A stretch of DNA of 64,000 nt from an uncultured Bacteroidales bacterium (GCA_947303395.1 CAMYYD010000010.1:1-64000); one strand, 5' to 3'. Shown: positions 27,466 through 35,976, counted from the first letter of the stretch. A program made the numbers and translations. The notes: generated by a model not told the origin, from the letters alone.

Positions 27466-27981
27466 TTATAATCCATATTCGGCTTCGGCTTCAGCCGCCA
27501 TCTGAATGGCATCTTCATCAACTCTGATGTACTCTTTAACTTTTGGACTTATAGTCTTTAGGCAATAATCGTGCAGCATCACTTCCACTTCCTGCATTGT
27601 GGTTTCAATAAGCTTCTTTGTGAGTTGGCACTCCCAAAGCACCAGCACCTGCCAACCGTTATCTTGTAAAATCTGATAATTTTGTTTGTCTCGTTCCTGA
27701 TTTCTGCGGATTTTGGCCTCCCAGAACTCCACATTGGTTTTAGGCATCTTGAATTTATCGCAACCTTCGTGACAGTGCCAGAAACAACCGTTGACAAAAA
27801 TGGCGGTGCGATAGCGGCGCATAACAATGTCGGGCTTGCCAGGAACACCTTTTACATTAAGACGATAATGATAGCCATGAGACCATAACCAGCGACGGAC
27901 AAGAAGTTCAGGTCTCGTATCCTTGGAATGGATGTTGGACATGCAATTATGACGTTGCTGTGACGCAAGACGATCAGGCAT
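27466..27981 (-). CDS. vsr: Very short patch repair endonuclease
   Basis: A 171-residue Vsr protein. The family motifs are clear: SNIHSKDTRPELLVRR near residue 17, GKPDIVMRR with the catalytic aspartate, and FVNGCFWHCHEGC with active-site and zinc ligands, then VLVLWECQL. Vsr nicks next to T:G mismatches made by deamination of 5-methylcytosine in the Dcm-type target. It lies 18 bases downstream of the restriction enzyme gene in the same direction, which fits a methylase making 5-methylcytosine in CCWGG. The extra 25 C-terminal residues are acidic. Confidence 0.95.
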   Translation of the reverse strand: MPDRLASQQRHNCMSNIHSKDTRPELLVRRWLWSHGYHYRLNVKGVPGKPDIVMRRYRTAIFVNGCFWHCHEGCDKFKMPKTNVEFWEAKIRRNQERDKQNYQILQDNGWQVLVLWECQLTKKLIETTMQEVEVMLHDYCLKTISPKVKEYIRVDEDAIQMAAEAEAEYGL

Positions 27982-27999
27982 GCACTAACAGATTGATTG

Positions 28000-29202
28000 T
28001 CAATTTATCAAATAATGTTTAGGCAAATTAGCTTGTTTGATTCTAACCATACTAATAAAGTCATGTAAATTGCCGATTTCGCTTTGATATTCCTGAGGGA
28101 AACTCTTAATATACTGTTGTGGAACAACCAGTTTGAGATTCGAGTCGCGCATTTCACGCAACTGATTCTTTGAAACACCCTGCTGTAATGTGAACAAAAA
28201 CTTAATATCCACTCGATTTGCTTCAGTAAGAACTTGGCGCCAACGATCCTTGCATGTTGTTTTTGCACCGAGCACTATCAAATCATCCGCAGGGAACTCT
28301 ATATTATGATAACATTCTGAATTTGGAAATAGAAAATCCGGTTTTTTGTTATCTTCTGTTATAGCTTGCTCTTCAAACACAAGATCATTTGAAGTAAAGA
28401 TTTTGGCTAAATGATGCTCCAACGACTTTCCAGCTCTTGATTTACGGCGATTGAGCACTTCGTTAGCCACCTGGACGAACTCATCTATGTTGTCAAAAGG
28501 TTTTGAAATAATATTAGAATAAACCTTTTCTTCCATATACTTAAACAGCTGGTATTCAGCATTAACCCAATTCAAAAGAACTTCGTCTGGCTTTGCTTTC
28601 AATGCCGAATCATTGATGTTATATGCACTATTGAAACAATCACGAGCACCATCCGCCATCATCTTAGTTTCAGGAAAACTGTTAAAACGGTTTGCAAATT
28701 CTCGTAAAAGTTGCGCTATCTTAACATCTTGCTCAACTACTCCAGCAACATCTATAAGTTGGTTTGTTTGGCCTGGAGCAAGGTTAAAAGTTGCAAAAAA
28801 TTCATCTATATCTTCATCGCTACTTAGAACGAAGCCGGCGTAGTCTTCTTCTGTAAATTTGGCAATAATTAGAAAATCACCGACATTGTCATCCTGAAGG
28901 AACGGAAAGCTCCGACCAAATCGAGTAATACGATATTCATTACGTGTTCCCTGACCGTAATATTTCATGCAACTTTCAGTTGTAAAATCATCCTGCCATT
29001 TTATTTGTACTAATTTTTCTTTATTTTCACCTTTTTGTCCAGGTTTTTCAAAAAGTAGCTCAGAGGCACATTTGGGAATATAAAATCCAGCTTGATGAGA
29101 TCCGGTTGTACCCGTGTCGTTACCTGTAATAAAACGGCACCATGCTGCTTTAGACTGCCTAACGCTTTGAACGGCCGAGTTTAATAGTTCGCTCATAATC
29201 AT
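28000..29202 (-). CDS. EcoRII-type restriction endonuclease
   Basis: A 400-residue protein that parallels EcoRII (404 residues) along its length. The N-terminal effector DNA-binding domain holds NDTGTTGSHQAGFYIP. The C-terminal catalytic domain holds NRRKSRAGKSLE, AITEDNKKPDFLFP and KTTCKDRWRQ, with the PD and the lysine of the catalytic core. EcoRII cuts CCWGG and needs a second site as an allosteric effector, so the same is likely here, though recognition is inferred. The start lies inside the end of the methylase gene (overlap of about 38-44 bases, depending on which of two near ATGs is used). Confidence 0.93.
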   Translation of the reverse strand: MIMSELLNSAVQSVRQSKAAWCRFITGNDTGTTGSHQAGFYIPKCASELLFEKPGQKGENKEKLVQIKWQDDFTTESCMKYYGQGTRNEYRITRFGRSFPFLQDDNVGDFLIIAKFTEEDYAGFVLSSDEDIDEFFATFNLAPGQTNQLIDVAGVVEQDVKIAQLLREFANRFNSFPETKMMADGARDCFNSAYNINDSALKAKPDEVLLNWVNAEYQLFKYMEEKVYSNIISKPFDNIDEFVQVANEVLNRRKSRAGKSLEHHLAKIFTSNDLVFEEQAITEDNKKPDFLFPNSECYHNIEFPADDLIVLGAKTTCKDRWRQVLTEANRVDIKFLFTLQQGVSKNQLREMRDSNLKLVVPQQYIKSFPQEYQSEIGNLHDFISMVRIKQANLPKHYLIN

Positions 29203-30388
29203 TTATGGTTTTTATTATTTGTTCTGATACTGCTGCAATTAACGGCACGACAACCGAGTTGCCACATTGACGATATGCTTGTACATCCGAAACTTGGTCA
29301 ATACGGAATGAGTCAGGATAGCCCATTAAACGTGCGCATTCGCGAGGTGATAGTCTTCTAGGATTCTTTCCATTGCCTTGAGGAATTAATATCTCAGAGC
29401 CATCTTTGTAATAGCGGGCACTGAGTGTTCTCGTGATACCATCAAGGTTTACGAGCCCATAACCGAATCCATTACCTTTGGCCCGATGTTTTTCAGCATA
29501 ATTTTGTAAATATGTCCAAAGCTTATCACTTAAAGTATATTTGGAATCAATGTTTGGATCAAGTATTTCTCTAATACAACGTGTAGCTTCGTGCTGTTCT
29601 GGGAATACGAATTGTTCCTTACCATGGTATCGTTTTTTGTCAAAACCAACTATCATAATACGTTCACGATGCTGAGGCACATATGTTTGACCGTCCATTA
29701 CTTGATAATGAAGCGAATAGTCCAATTCTTCAAGAGTTTCTTTGATGACTCTAAAAGTATTGCCATTATCATGGGATGTCAAATTTTTTACGTTTTCAAG
29801 ATAAAACGCTTTAGGTCTATGTCTGCTTATAATATCGGCAACGTCAAAGAAAAGTGTACCTTGAGTTTTGTCTTTGAATCCGGTTTCGCGTCCCAAACTA
29901 TTTTTCTTTGATACGCCAGCAATAGAAAATGGTTGGCATGGGAAACCAGCGCAAAGAATATCAAATTGTTCAGGTATATACGATTTTGTCTCTTTTTTTG
30001 TTATGTCGCCAAAAGGCATTTCTCCGTAGTTGGCAAAATACGTTTTTTGTGCATACACATTCCATTCGGATGAATACACACATTTACCACCGGCATTTTG
30101 CATCGCAATACGGAATCCGCCAATTCCTGCGAATAGATCAATGAATGTAAATTTCGGATTTTCCGGGGCGGGAAAAGGAACTGAGAATAATTCTGGAAAC
30201 AAGTTGTAAGAAGCTTGATCCTCTTCAACATAATCTACATATTTATCTTCTTGAACATCATATCCTAACAACCTTTTTGCATCTTTTTCAAAAGGTTTCT
30301 CAAACCTAGTATTCAGATTTTGCAAATAGTGTGTCACTATTGCAGACTCATCATTAAACCCAATTTTAAACCCCGATATATTCTCCAT
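29159..30388 (-). CDS. dcm: DNA cytosine-5 methyltransferase (Dcm-like)
   Basis: A 409-residue C5-cytosine methylase. In order: motif I DLFAGIGGFR near residue 85, motif IV GFPCQPFSIAG with the catalytic cysteine, motif VI ENVKNL, motif VIII QHRERIMIVGF, a target-recognition region, and motifs IX and X (YRQCGNSVVVPLI). An 80-residue N-terminal extension precedes motif I, as in Dcm and M.EcoRII. Together with the EcoRII-type enzyme and Vsr it implies methylation of the inner C of CCWGG. No controller (C) protein gene is recognisable. Confidence 0.95.
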   Translation of the reverse strand: MENISGFKIGFNDESAIVTHYLQNLNTRFEKPFEKDAKRLLGYDVQEDKYVDYVEEDQASYNLFPELFSVPFPAPENPKFTFIDLFAGIGGFRIAMQNAGGKCVYSSEWNVYAQKTYFANYGEMPFGDITKKETKSYIPEQFDILCAGFPCQPFSIAGVSKKNSLGRETGFKDKTQGTLFFDVADIISRHRPKAFYLENVKNLTSHDNGNTFRVIKETLEELDYSLHYQVMDGQTYVPQHRERIMIVGFDKKRYHGKEQFVFPEQHEATRCIREILDPNIDSKYTLSDKLWTYLQNYAEKHRAKGNGFGYGLVNLDGITRTLSARYYKDGSEILIPQGNGKNPRRLSPRECARLMGYPDSFRIDQVSDVQAYRQCGNSVVVPLIAAVSEQIIKTINDYERTIKLGRSKR

Positions 30389-30408
30389 GTCAAAATCTTT
30401 AACAAATG

Positions 30409-30416
30409 CAAAAATA
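30409..30416 (-). promoter_or_regulatory. -7 promoter box for the methylase-restriction-vsr block
   Basis: TATTTTTG on the minus strand, 21 bases before the methylase start. The methylase is thus first in the transcript, which would allow protection before cutting. Confidence 0.55.
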
Positions 30417-30461
30417 CATAATTTTCAAAAACTAGTATTAAACAGATTGAGATTTATTCTT

Positions 30462-31061
30462 TTAATCCCATAAATGCCAAAAATACTTGCTAAATAAAAC
30501 AAAAAATTCATTCTTGCATTTTTCTCTATATTCTTCAATTTTGTATGAGTATTCAGAATGTAAATCCATTATTTTTCGATTTTCTTCGCCATGAGTCGGA
30601 TCATCATCAGGCAAAAACGCCTTATAACTCCCCGTCTTTTCTGCTTCTTTATTATCTTCGTCGGTTCTTAATTTTTCACCCATAAAACCATACTTTTTTT
30701 CAAAAGCTTTTGATATACGATGCCAGTCCTTGTCATATGGGTTTTTCATGGAACAAGTATCTTCGTTCATTTCATCAGCAAGATGAGCCATATGAAGTAT
30801 TGTGTCTGTCCAACGTTTTATATATATTTCATCTTTTTCTTTGTGTTTGTTTTCTGCACTTATTATTTCACCGTTTTTATCAAGTTCTATATAACCATGT
30901 TTGGTTTTTGCCAGCTGTTTGAGCATTGGGCTTATAGTTTTGCTAAACCAATAATCTATTGACCAAACATCCTCATCAGAAAAGCCTCGTTTGATTCTCT
31001 GTTTCGCCATTCGCTCGTTAAAAGCGATTTCTTTCTTTGTAAGCTTTCTTTTTGTTGCCAT
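30462..31061 (-). CDS. Hypothetical protein next to the R-M block
   Basis: A 199-residue, highly charged, probably helical cytoplasmic protein. It starts with a lysine-rich segment (KRKLTKKEIAFNERMAKQ) followed by GFSDEDVWSIDYWFSKTISP. Similar GFSD.D.WS.D...... phrases occur in uncharacterised phage and gut-bacterial proteins, as far as I recall; I cannot assign a function. It is AT-rich like the R-M genes, has its own TATTTTTG promoter box and lies 73 bases upstream of the methylase, in the same direction. It is divergent from a membrane protein. Confidence 0.72.
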   Translation of the reverse strand: MATKRKLTKKEIAFNERMAKQRIKRGFSDEDVWSIDYWFSKTISPMLKQLAKTKHGYIELDKNGEIISAENKHKEKDEIYIKRWTDTILHMAHLADEMNEDTCSMKNPYDKDWHRISKAFEKKYGFMGEKLRTDEDNKEAEKTGSYKAFLPDDDPTHGEENRKIMDLHSEYSYKIEEYREKCKNEFFVLFSKYFWHLWD

Positions 31062-31080
31062 AATTCAATCATTTTATTGG

Positions 31081-31088
31081 CAAAAATA
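31081..31088 (-). promoter_or_regulatory. -7 promoter box for the 199-residue hypothetical gene
   Basis: TATTTTTG on the minus strand, 20 bases before the start codon. It is about 30 bases from the divergent promoter at 31111-31138. Confidence 0.5.
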
Positions 31089-31110
31089 ATAAAATCCCCT
31101 AATAAAAAGC

Positions 31111-31138
31111 TTGAGATTGAAAACTTTTTGTATTTTTG
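31111..31138 (+). promoter_or_regulatory. Promoter of the two-TM protein
   Basis: TTG at 31111 and TATTTTTG at 31131 are separated by 17 bases. It lies inside the 5' part of the ORF-track reading frame (31077 start), which supports the later start at 31170. Confidence 0.5.
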
Positions 31139-31169
31139 TGTCGTGTTATGTGTAAAACATGCATCTAAA

Positions 31170-31697
31170 ATGGAAATATATATGAATAACTCAGATTACA
31201 AAGTACATTGGATGACACAAACAGTGTTTTGGATAGCAATGACTATCCTATTTATATGTGGACTAGGAATTATTATACCTTGTCTTGGTATTAGCGAAAG
31301 TAATTTAGTTTTAACATTTATTGGTGTCTTGGCAACTTTTATTGTTGTTAGTAATTATACTCAAATAGTTGAAGTCAAGAAAGATACAAACGACAGACTA
31401 AAAGAAATAGAAGACAAATTTAATGATTCAAACATATTTGATAGTGCGTATAAAAAAGAAGTTGATCTATTTATTCGAATGAAACTACAGGAATTATTAA
31501 AAGTAGCTACCAGACCGTTCATCTGTTCAATAAAGGATTATCATATGACAGAGGACAATCGAATTATTGCAAGTGTTATTATGCCTAAAAGGGAACTTCG
31601 TCCTGGAAGTGATAACGATAATAATATACTTAAAGAGACTGAAGAAAAAGTTTTTGTTGTTGATATAATTAACCAAACAATCAAAGAAGCTAATTAG
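31170..31697 (+). CDS. Hypothetical two-transmembrane protein at the island edge
   Basis: About 175 residues from the ATG at 31170 (an ATG at 31182 is also possible; the ORF track begins at 31077 but that frame covers the promoter). Two adjacent transmembrane helices lie near residues 20-65. A short coiled-coil-like segment (DRLKEIEDKFND) and a soluble alpha/beta domain follow, with ICSIKDYHMTEDNR. I do not recognise it. It is AT-rich and divergent from the 199-residue gene, and ends at a bidirectional terminator. A two-helix anchor plus a small cytoplasmic domain is a layout seen in some defence effectors, but nothing here proves that. Confidence 0.68.
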   Translation: MEIYMNNSDYKVHWMTQTVFWIAMTILFICGLGIIIPCLGISESNLVLTFIGVLATFIVVSNYTQIVEVKKDTNDRLKEIEDKFNDSNIFDSAYKKEVDLFIRMKLQELLKVATRPFICSIKDYHMTEDNRIIASVIMPKRELRPGSDNDNNILKETEEKVFVVDIINQTIKEAN

Positions 31698-31713
31698 CTA
31701 CTACAGCCATTAT

Positions 31714-31746
31714 AAAAAAACAGCGACTTCAGTCGCTGTTTTTTTT
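31714..31746. terminator. Bidirectional terminator closing the island
   Basis: CAGCGAC and GTCGCTG form a GC-rich stem around a TTCA tetraloop, flanked by A7 on the left and T8 on the right, so it works in both directions. It lies between the converging stops of the two-TM gene and the transketolase C-terminal gene. Confidence 0.92.
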
Positions 31747-32695
31747 ATTTTCTAGCAATCACCTTCTTCACTGCTTCAACAATATCTGGAGTGTCCAAAT
31801 GATAGTGTTTCAACAGTTCGTCAGGGGTGCCGCTCTGACCGAAGACGTCGTTGACGGCGACCATTTCCAATGGACGAGGATTGTTCAAGGCAAGAACCTG
31901 TGCGATGCTGTCGCCGAGACCGCCATTGCGCATGTGCTCCTCAGCTGTGACCACGCAACCAGTCTTGGCCACTGACTTCAACACTGCCTCGACATCCAAC
32001 GGCTTGATTGTGTGGATGTTAATGAGTTCAGCGTTGACGCCCATCTCTTTCAAAATCGGGAGTGCCTCGATAGCTTTCCACACGAGGTGACCGCAAGCGA
32101 ATATTGACACATCAGTGCCTTCCTGAATCATCTGGGCTTTGCCAATGATGAACGGTTCGTCAGCTGGAGTGAAATTAGCAACTTTCGGGCGACCGAAACG
32201 CAGATAAACAGGACCATCGTGCTCAGCAGCAGCGATTGTTGCAGCCTTTGTCTGGTTGTAGTCGCAAGGAACCAAAACTGTCATGTTTGGCAACATCTTC
32301 ATCATGCCGATGTCCTCGAGAGTCTGGTGTGTTGCACCATCTTCGCCGAGGGTAACGCCAGCGTGTGATGCCGCGATTTTCACATTTTTATTTGAATACG
32401 AAACAACCATGCGAATCTGGTCGTAAATTCTTGCCGATGAGAAATTTGCGAAGGTTCCAGTAAACGGGATGTAACCACCGATTGCCAAACCTGCTGCGAG
32501 TCCAACCATGTTAGCCTCAGCGATGCCGACTTGGAAGAATCTCTCTGGGAATGCCTTGGCGAAGTCGCCCATCTTCAGTGAACCTGTGAGGTCAGCGGTG
32601 AGGCCGACCACCTTCGGGTTGCGCTTTCCGGCCTCGAGCAAACCATCGCCGAAGCCGCTTCTTGTATCTTTGTAGTTTTGAACTTCAATCTTCAT
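31745..32695 (-). CDS. Transketolase, C-terminal subunit
   Basis: About 316 residues, comprising the pyrimidine-binding domain (GIAEANMVGLAAGLA, with the catalytic glutamate) and the C-terminal domain of transketolase. The N-terminal PP domain is a separate gene just upstream. This split form is common in anaerobes. It transfers two-carbon ketol units in the pentose phosphate pathway. The ORF-track start is a TTG at 32701; the ATG at 32695 begins two bases after the stop of the partner gene and is preferred. Confidence 0.93.
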   Translation of the reverse strand: MKIEVQNYKDTRSGFGDGLLEAGKRNPKVVGLTADLTGSLKMGDFAKAFPERFFQVGIAEANMVGLAAGLAIGGYIPFTGTFANFSSARIYDQIRMVVSYSNKNVKIAASHAGVTLGEDGATHQTLEDIGMMKMLPNMTVLVPCDYNQTKAATIAAAEHDGPVYLRFGRPKVANFTPADEPFIIGKAQMIQEGTDVSIFACGHLVWKAIEALPILKEMGVNAELINIHTIKPLDVEAVLKSVAKTGCVVTAEEHMRNGGLGDSIAQVLALNNPRPLEMVAVNDVFGQSGTPDELLKHYHLDTPDIVEAVKKVIARK

Positions 32696-32697
32696 AA

Positions 32698-33540
32698 TCA
32701 ATAATCTCCTAATGTTTCTTTTAATTGACTCAATGCGTTTGCGGCCTGCTCGTCATTCGGAGGAGTGCCGTGCCATTTGTGAGTGCCCATCATGAAATCG
32801 ACACCCATACCCATTTCGGTGTGAGCGAGGATGACTTGTGACTGGCCTTTATGAGCATTATTACGTGTAATATTAAGAGTATCAACAACTTGTTGCATAT
32901 CATTGCCGTTGCATTCGTAAACTTTCCAGCCGAATGACTCATATTTTGCCTTGAGGTCGCCGAGGTTCATGACTTCGTCGGTCGGACCGTCGATCTGTTT
33001 CTTGTTGTAATCGACGATTGCCACGAGGTTATCGACTTTCTTTGCCGGAGCGTACATCACAGCCTCCCAAATCTGACCTTCCTCCTGCTCGCCGTCGCCC
33101 ATGAGACAGAACACGAGATGGTTGTCGCCATTGAGTTTCTTGGCTTGTGCAACGCCAGCAGCCACTGACAATCCCTGACCAAGAGAACCGCTTGCCACGC
33201 GAATGCCAGGAAGTCCCTCAACAGGTGTCGGGTGACCTTGAAGGCGGGTTCCAAGACGACGGAATGTTGCCAGTTCAGCCACCGGGAAATAACCGCGGCG
33301 AGCCAAAATACTGTACAACATCGGGCTGATGTGGCCGTTTGAAAGGAAAAACATGTCCTCACCTGCCCCATCCATCTTGAAGTTCTTCGGATCGATTTGC
33401 ATCTGGTCGAAATACAAGGCTGTCACAATATCGGTAGCGCCGAGCGAGCCGCCCGGATGTCCCGACTGACAACCATGAACCATTCGGATAATATCACGTC
33501 TCACTTGCGACGCGACATCTTTTAATTCATTGATAGTCAT
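32698..33540 (-). CDS. Transketolase, N-terminal subunit
   Basis: A 280-residue thiamine diphosphate-binding (PP) domain. The ThDP motif GDGEQEEGQIWEAVMYA with the later NKKQIDGPTDE is present, and GCQSGHPGGSLGATDI near the start binds the substrate phosphate and cofactor. It needs the C-terminal subunit encoded directly downstream. It has its own -7 promoter box (TAAATTTG at 33580-33587). Confidence 0.94.
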   Translation of the reverse strand: MTINELKDVASQVRRDIIRMVHGCQSGHPGGSLGATDIVTALYFDQMQIDPKNFKMDGAGEDMFFLSNGHISPMLYSILARRGYFPVAELATFRRLGTRLQGHPTPVEGLPGIRVASGSLGQGLSVAAGVAQAKKLNGDNHLVFCLMGDGEQEEGQIWEAVMYAPAKKVDNLVAIVDYNKKQIDGPTDEVMNLGDLKAKYESFGWKVYECNGNDMQQVVDTLNITRNNAHKGQSQVILAHTEMGMGVDFMMGTHKWHGTPPNDEQAANALSQLKETLGDY

Positions 33541-33579
33541 AATATTATCAAAGTGTTACAGTTAATTCGTTTTCTTCTG

Positions 33580-33587
33580 CAAATTTA
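33580..33587 (-). promoter_or_regulatory. -7 promoter box for the transketolase pair
   Basis: TAAATTTG on the minus strand, 40 bases before the start codon; it faces the divergent rluA promoter just next to it. Confidence 0.5.
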
Positions 33588-33597
33588 TACATTTTTC

Positions 33598-33627
33598 TTG
33601 AAGAATTGAAAAATTTTATTATTTTTG
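33598..33627 (+). promoter_or_regulatory. Promoter of the RluA-type gene
   Basis: TTG (33598) and TATTTTTG (33620) with exactly 19 bases between. The start codon follows 18 bases after the -7 box. Confidence 0.7.
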
Positions 33628-33644
33628 TGTAAATAATTTTTTCT

Positions 33645-34526
33645 ATGCAAAACAAGAAAGACAATAAACCTAAAGACTTGGTTTTCAAAGTGTTGGAAGC
33701 CGATACGCTTTTGCCGTTCGTGATGAAGAAGATGAATGGCATCAGTCGTAACAAGGCTAAGAATATACTTTCGAGCGGTTCAATATTTATTGATGGAAAG
33801 AAAGTGACGCAGCACGATTTTGAGCTGAAACCGGGCATGGAAGTGAAAATCGGGCGTAACCAGACTGGTGAACCGCTTAAAAGTCATTGGGTTAGAATTG
33901 TTTACGAAGACCAATATCTTTTTGTAGTCGAAAAACGCAGCGGAATCTTGTGCAACTCGCCTCATACCGACGAGGAAACCGTGCAAGGCATTCTGAATCA
34001 ATATCTTGAGGCAAATCATCAAAAATGCCACGCGCATACGATTCATCGTTTGGACAGGGACACATCGGGATTATTGCTTTTCGCGAAAGATAAAAAGGTT
34101 GCTTTGAAATTTGAGGAAGACTGGAAAAAAACGGTTTACGACCGCCGTTATGTGGCGCTGGTTCATGGCGAGATGCAAAAAAAAGAAGGCGCAATCAGCT
34201 CGTGGCTCAAGGATAACGCGCAGTTTGTGACGTATTCGAGCAAGACCGACAACGGCGGCAAGTTCGCGACGACACACTATAAATTAATAAAGGTGTCGAA
34301 TGGATATTCATTGGTCGAGTTGAGATTGGACACCGGACGCAAGAATCAGATTCGCGTTCACCTTCAAGATATCGGATTTCCTGTCGTCGGCGATCCGAAA
34401 TATGGCGATGGAGATGATAAAATTGGAAGATTGGGATTACATGCATATAAACTTTGCTTCATTCATCCGATTACCGGAGAGGATTTGAAATTTGAAACGC
34501 CATTCCCGAAAAATTTTGAAATTTGA
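33645..34526 (+). CDS. RluA-family pseudouridine synthase
   Basis: A 293-residue enzyme with an N-terminal S4 RNA-binding domain (residues about 25-75, ISRNKAKNILSSGSIFIDG) and the RluA catalytic domain. The active-site aspartate is in HRLDRDTSGLLLFAK, and the later conserved TGRKNQIRVH is present. It converts uridine to pseudouridine in rRNA or tRNA; RluD- or RluC-like target is not decidable here. It is followed by NfeD and SPFH genes with their own promoter. Confidence 0.93.
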   Translation: MQNKKDNKPKDLVFKVLEADTLLPFVMKKMNGISRNKAKNILSSGSIFIDGKKVTQHDFELKPGMEVKIGRNQTGEPLKSHWVRIVYEDQYLFVVEKRSGILCNSPHTDEETVQGILNQYLEANHQKCHAHTIHRLDRDTSGLLLFAKDKKVALKFEEDWKKTVYDRRYVALVHGEMQKKEGAISSWLKDNAQFVTYSSKTDNGGKFATTHYKLIKVSNGYSLVELRLDTGRKNQIRVHLQDIGFPVVGDPKYGDGDDKIGRLGLHAYKLCFIHPITGEDLKFETPFPKNFEI

Positions 34527-34545
34527 AAATATCTTTATATATTTG
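34515..34545 (+). promoter_or_regulatory. Promoter of the NfeD-SPFH operon
   Basis: TTTG (34515) and TATATTTG (34538) are 19 bases apart. The -33 box overlaps the end of the RluA-type gene. Confidence 0.7.
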
Positions 34546-34567
34546 CAGAAATTTAAATCATTGAATT

Positions 34568-35005
34568 ATGGAAATTTATCAAATTTGGTTATTGATTGCG
34601 GCTGTGTTCGTGGTGATTGAGATTTTCACCAGCGGATTTGCAGTCGCTTGTTTCTCAGTAGGTTGTGCGTTCGGAGCAATCCTCGCGGCATGCGATTTGT
34701 CGCTCACTTGGCAGGTCGTGGCATTCGCAGTAGGAACATTCCTCGCATTTGTGTTCATCCGTCCAATCGTGATGAAATATCTCGACAAAAATACTAACGA
34801 CACCGGCGTGAAGACCAACATGGACAATATTATCGGGAAAACCGCTGTGGTTACTGAAAAAATCGATGAAAACGGCTATGGCCGCGTGAAAATCGACGGC
34901 GATGACTGGAAAGCCAAGACAAACGACGGCTCAGAAGCTGAAGTCGGCACAAAAGTTGAAATCGAGTCATTTGAAAGTATAATATTAACCGTTAAAAAAT
35001 TATAG
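34568..35005 (+). CDS. NfeD family membrane protein
   Basis: A 145-residue short-type NfeD protein: two to three N-terminal transmembrane helices (residues 1-70) and a C-terminal OB-fold domain (GKTAVVTEKIDENGYGRVKIDGDDW). NfeD proteins pair with SPFH proteins in membrane microdomains. Here the SPFH gene begins 2 bases downstream, the standard arrangement. Confidence 0.92.
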   Translation: MEIYQIWLLIAAVFVVIEIFTSGFAVACFSVGCAFGAILAACDLSLTWQVVAFAVGTFLAFVFIRPIVMKYLDKNTNDTGVKTNMDNIIGKTAVVTEKIDENGYGRVKIDGDDWKAKTNDGSEAEVGTKVEIESFESIILTVKKL

Positions 35006-35007
35006 TT

Positions 35008-35976
35008 ATGATTTACGTAGTAATTGTTATTGCATTTATTGTTGTTATATTTGCATTGGCAGGCCTTTTGGTTGTGCCGCAATCAGAAACAAGAGTTATC
35101 GAACGACTTGGCAAGTTCCACAAGGTGCTTCCAGCAGGTTTGAATATCATTTGGCCTATCATCGACCGCCCGAAAGTCATAACGACAAGAAAAGTTGTTG
35201 AGGGTTATCAAGGTCGTCAGATTGTTAGAATGAGCGAAACGGCGAAAATCGACCTTCGCGAGCAGGTTTACGACTTCCCGAAACAGAACGTCATCACAAA
35301 AGATAACGTCACGACAGAAATCAACGCTTTGCTGTATTTCCAGATTGTCGACCCGGTGAAATCGGTTTATGAGATTGACAACCTCCCGAACGCTATTGAA
35401 AAGCTGACACAGACAACGCTTCGTAACGTTATCGGCGAACTCGAACTTGATGAGACTTTGACATCGCGCGACACCATCAACGCGAAACTACGCACAGTGT
35501 TGGACGACGCTACAAACAAATGGGGCGTCAAGGTGAATCGCGTTGAGCTTCAGGATATTACGCCACCTGAGACAGTACGTCAGGCAATGGAGAAACAGAT
35601 GCAGGCCGAGCGTAACCGTCGTGCCGAGATTTTGAAGGCAGAAGGCGAAAAACAGTCGGCAATCTTGAATTCAGAAGGTGAAAAGACCTCGGCTATCAAC
35701 AAGGCAGAAGCTGTGAAACAGTCGACATTGCTTGAGGCTGAAGGTGTTGCGAAAGCCAAGATTATGCAGGCTGAAGCCGAGGCACAGGCCATCCAGCTTG
35801 TCGCGGACGCCATCAAGGCAACGAAGACCGACCCGGCATCGTATCTGCTCGCCACGAAATACATCGAGACATTGAAGGAGATGACAAGCGGCAAGGATAA
35901 CAAGACCGTTTATATCCCATATGAGGCAACAAACTTACTGGGCTCAATTGGTGGAATTAAAGAGATTTTTAAATGA
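35008..35976 (+). CDS. SPFH domain protein (stomatin/paraslipin, QmcA-like)
   Basis: A 322-residue protein: one N-terminal membrane helix, an SPFH/Band 7 domain (residues about 25-185, VVPQSETRVIERLGKFHK) and an alanine/glutamate-rich coiled coil (AEGEKQSAILNSEGEKTSA), then a short C-terminal domain. These form oligomeric scaffolds in membranes and affect membrane proteolysis. Encoded with its NfeD partner; its last 4 bases overlap the next gene. Confidence 0.95.
   Translation: MIYVVIVIAFIVVIFALAGLLVVPQSETRVIERLGKFHKVLPAGLNIIWPIIDRPKVITTRKVVEGYQGRQIVRMSETAKIDLREQVYDFPKQNVITKDNVTTEINALLYFQIVDPVKSVYEIDNLPNAIEKLTQTTLRNVIGELELDETLTSRDTINAKLRTVLDDATNKWGVKVNRVELQDITPPETVRQAMEKQMQAERNRRAEILKAEGEKQSAILNSEGEKTSAINKAEAVKQSTLLEAEGVAKAKIMQAEAEAQAIQLVADAIKATKTDPASYLLATKYIETLKEMTSGKDNKTVYIPYEATNLLGSIGGIKEIFK

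Noticed and set aside
27319-31746. Integrative element inserted in tRNA-Met
   Set aside because: No integrase gene in the segment, and no repeat of the tRNA 3' end near the right border; xerD at 21789 looks like the housekeeping recombinase.
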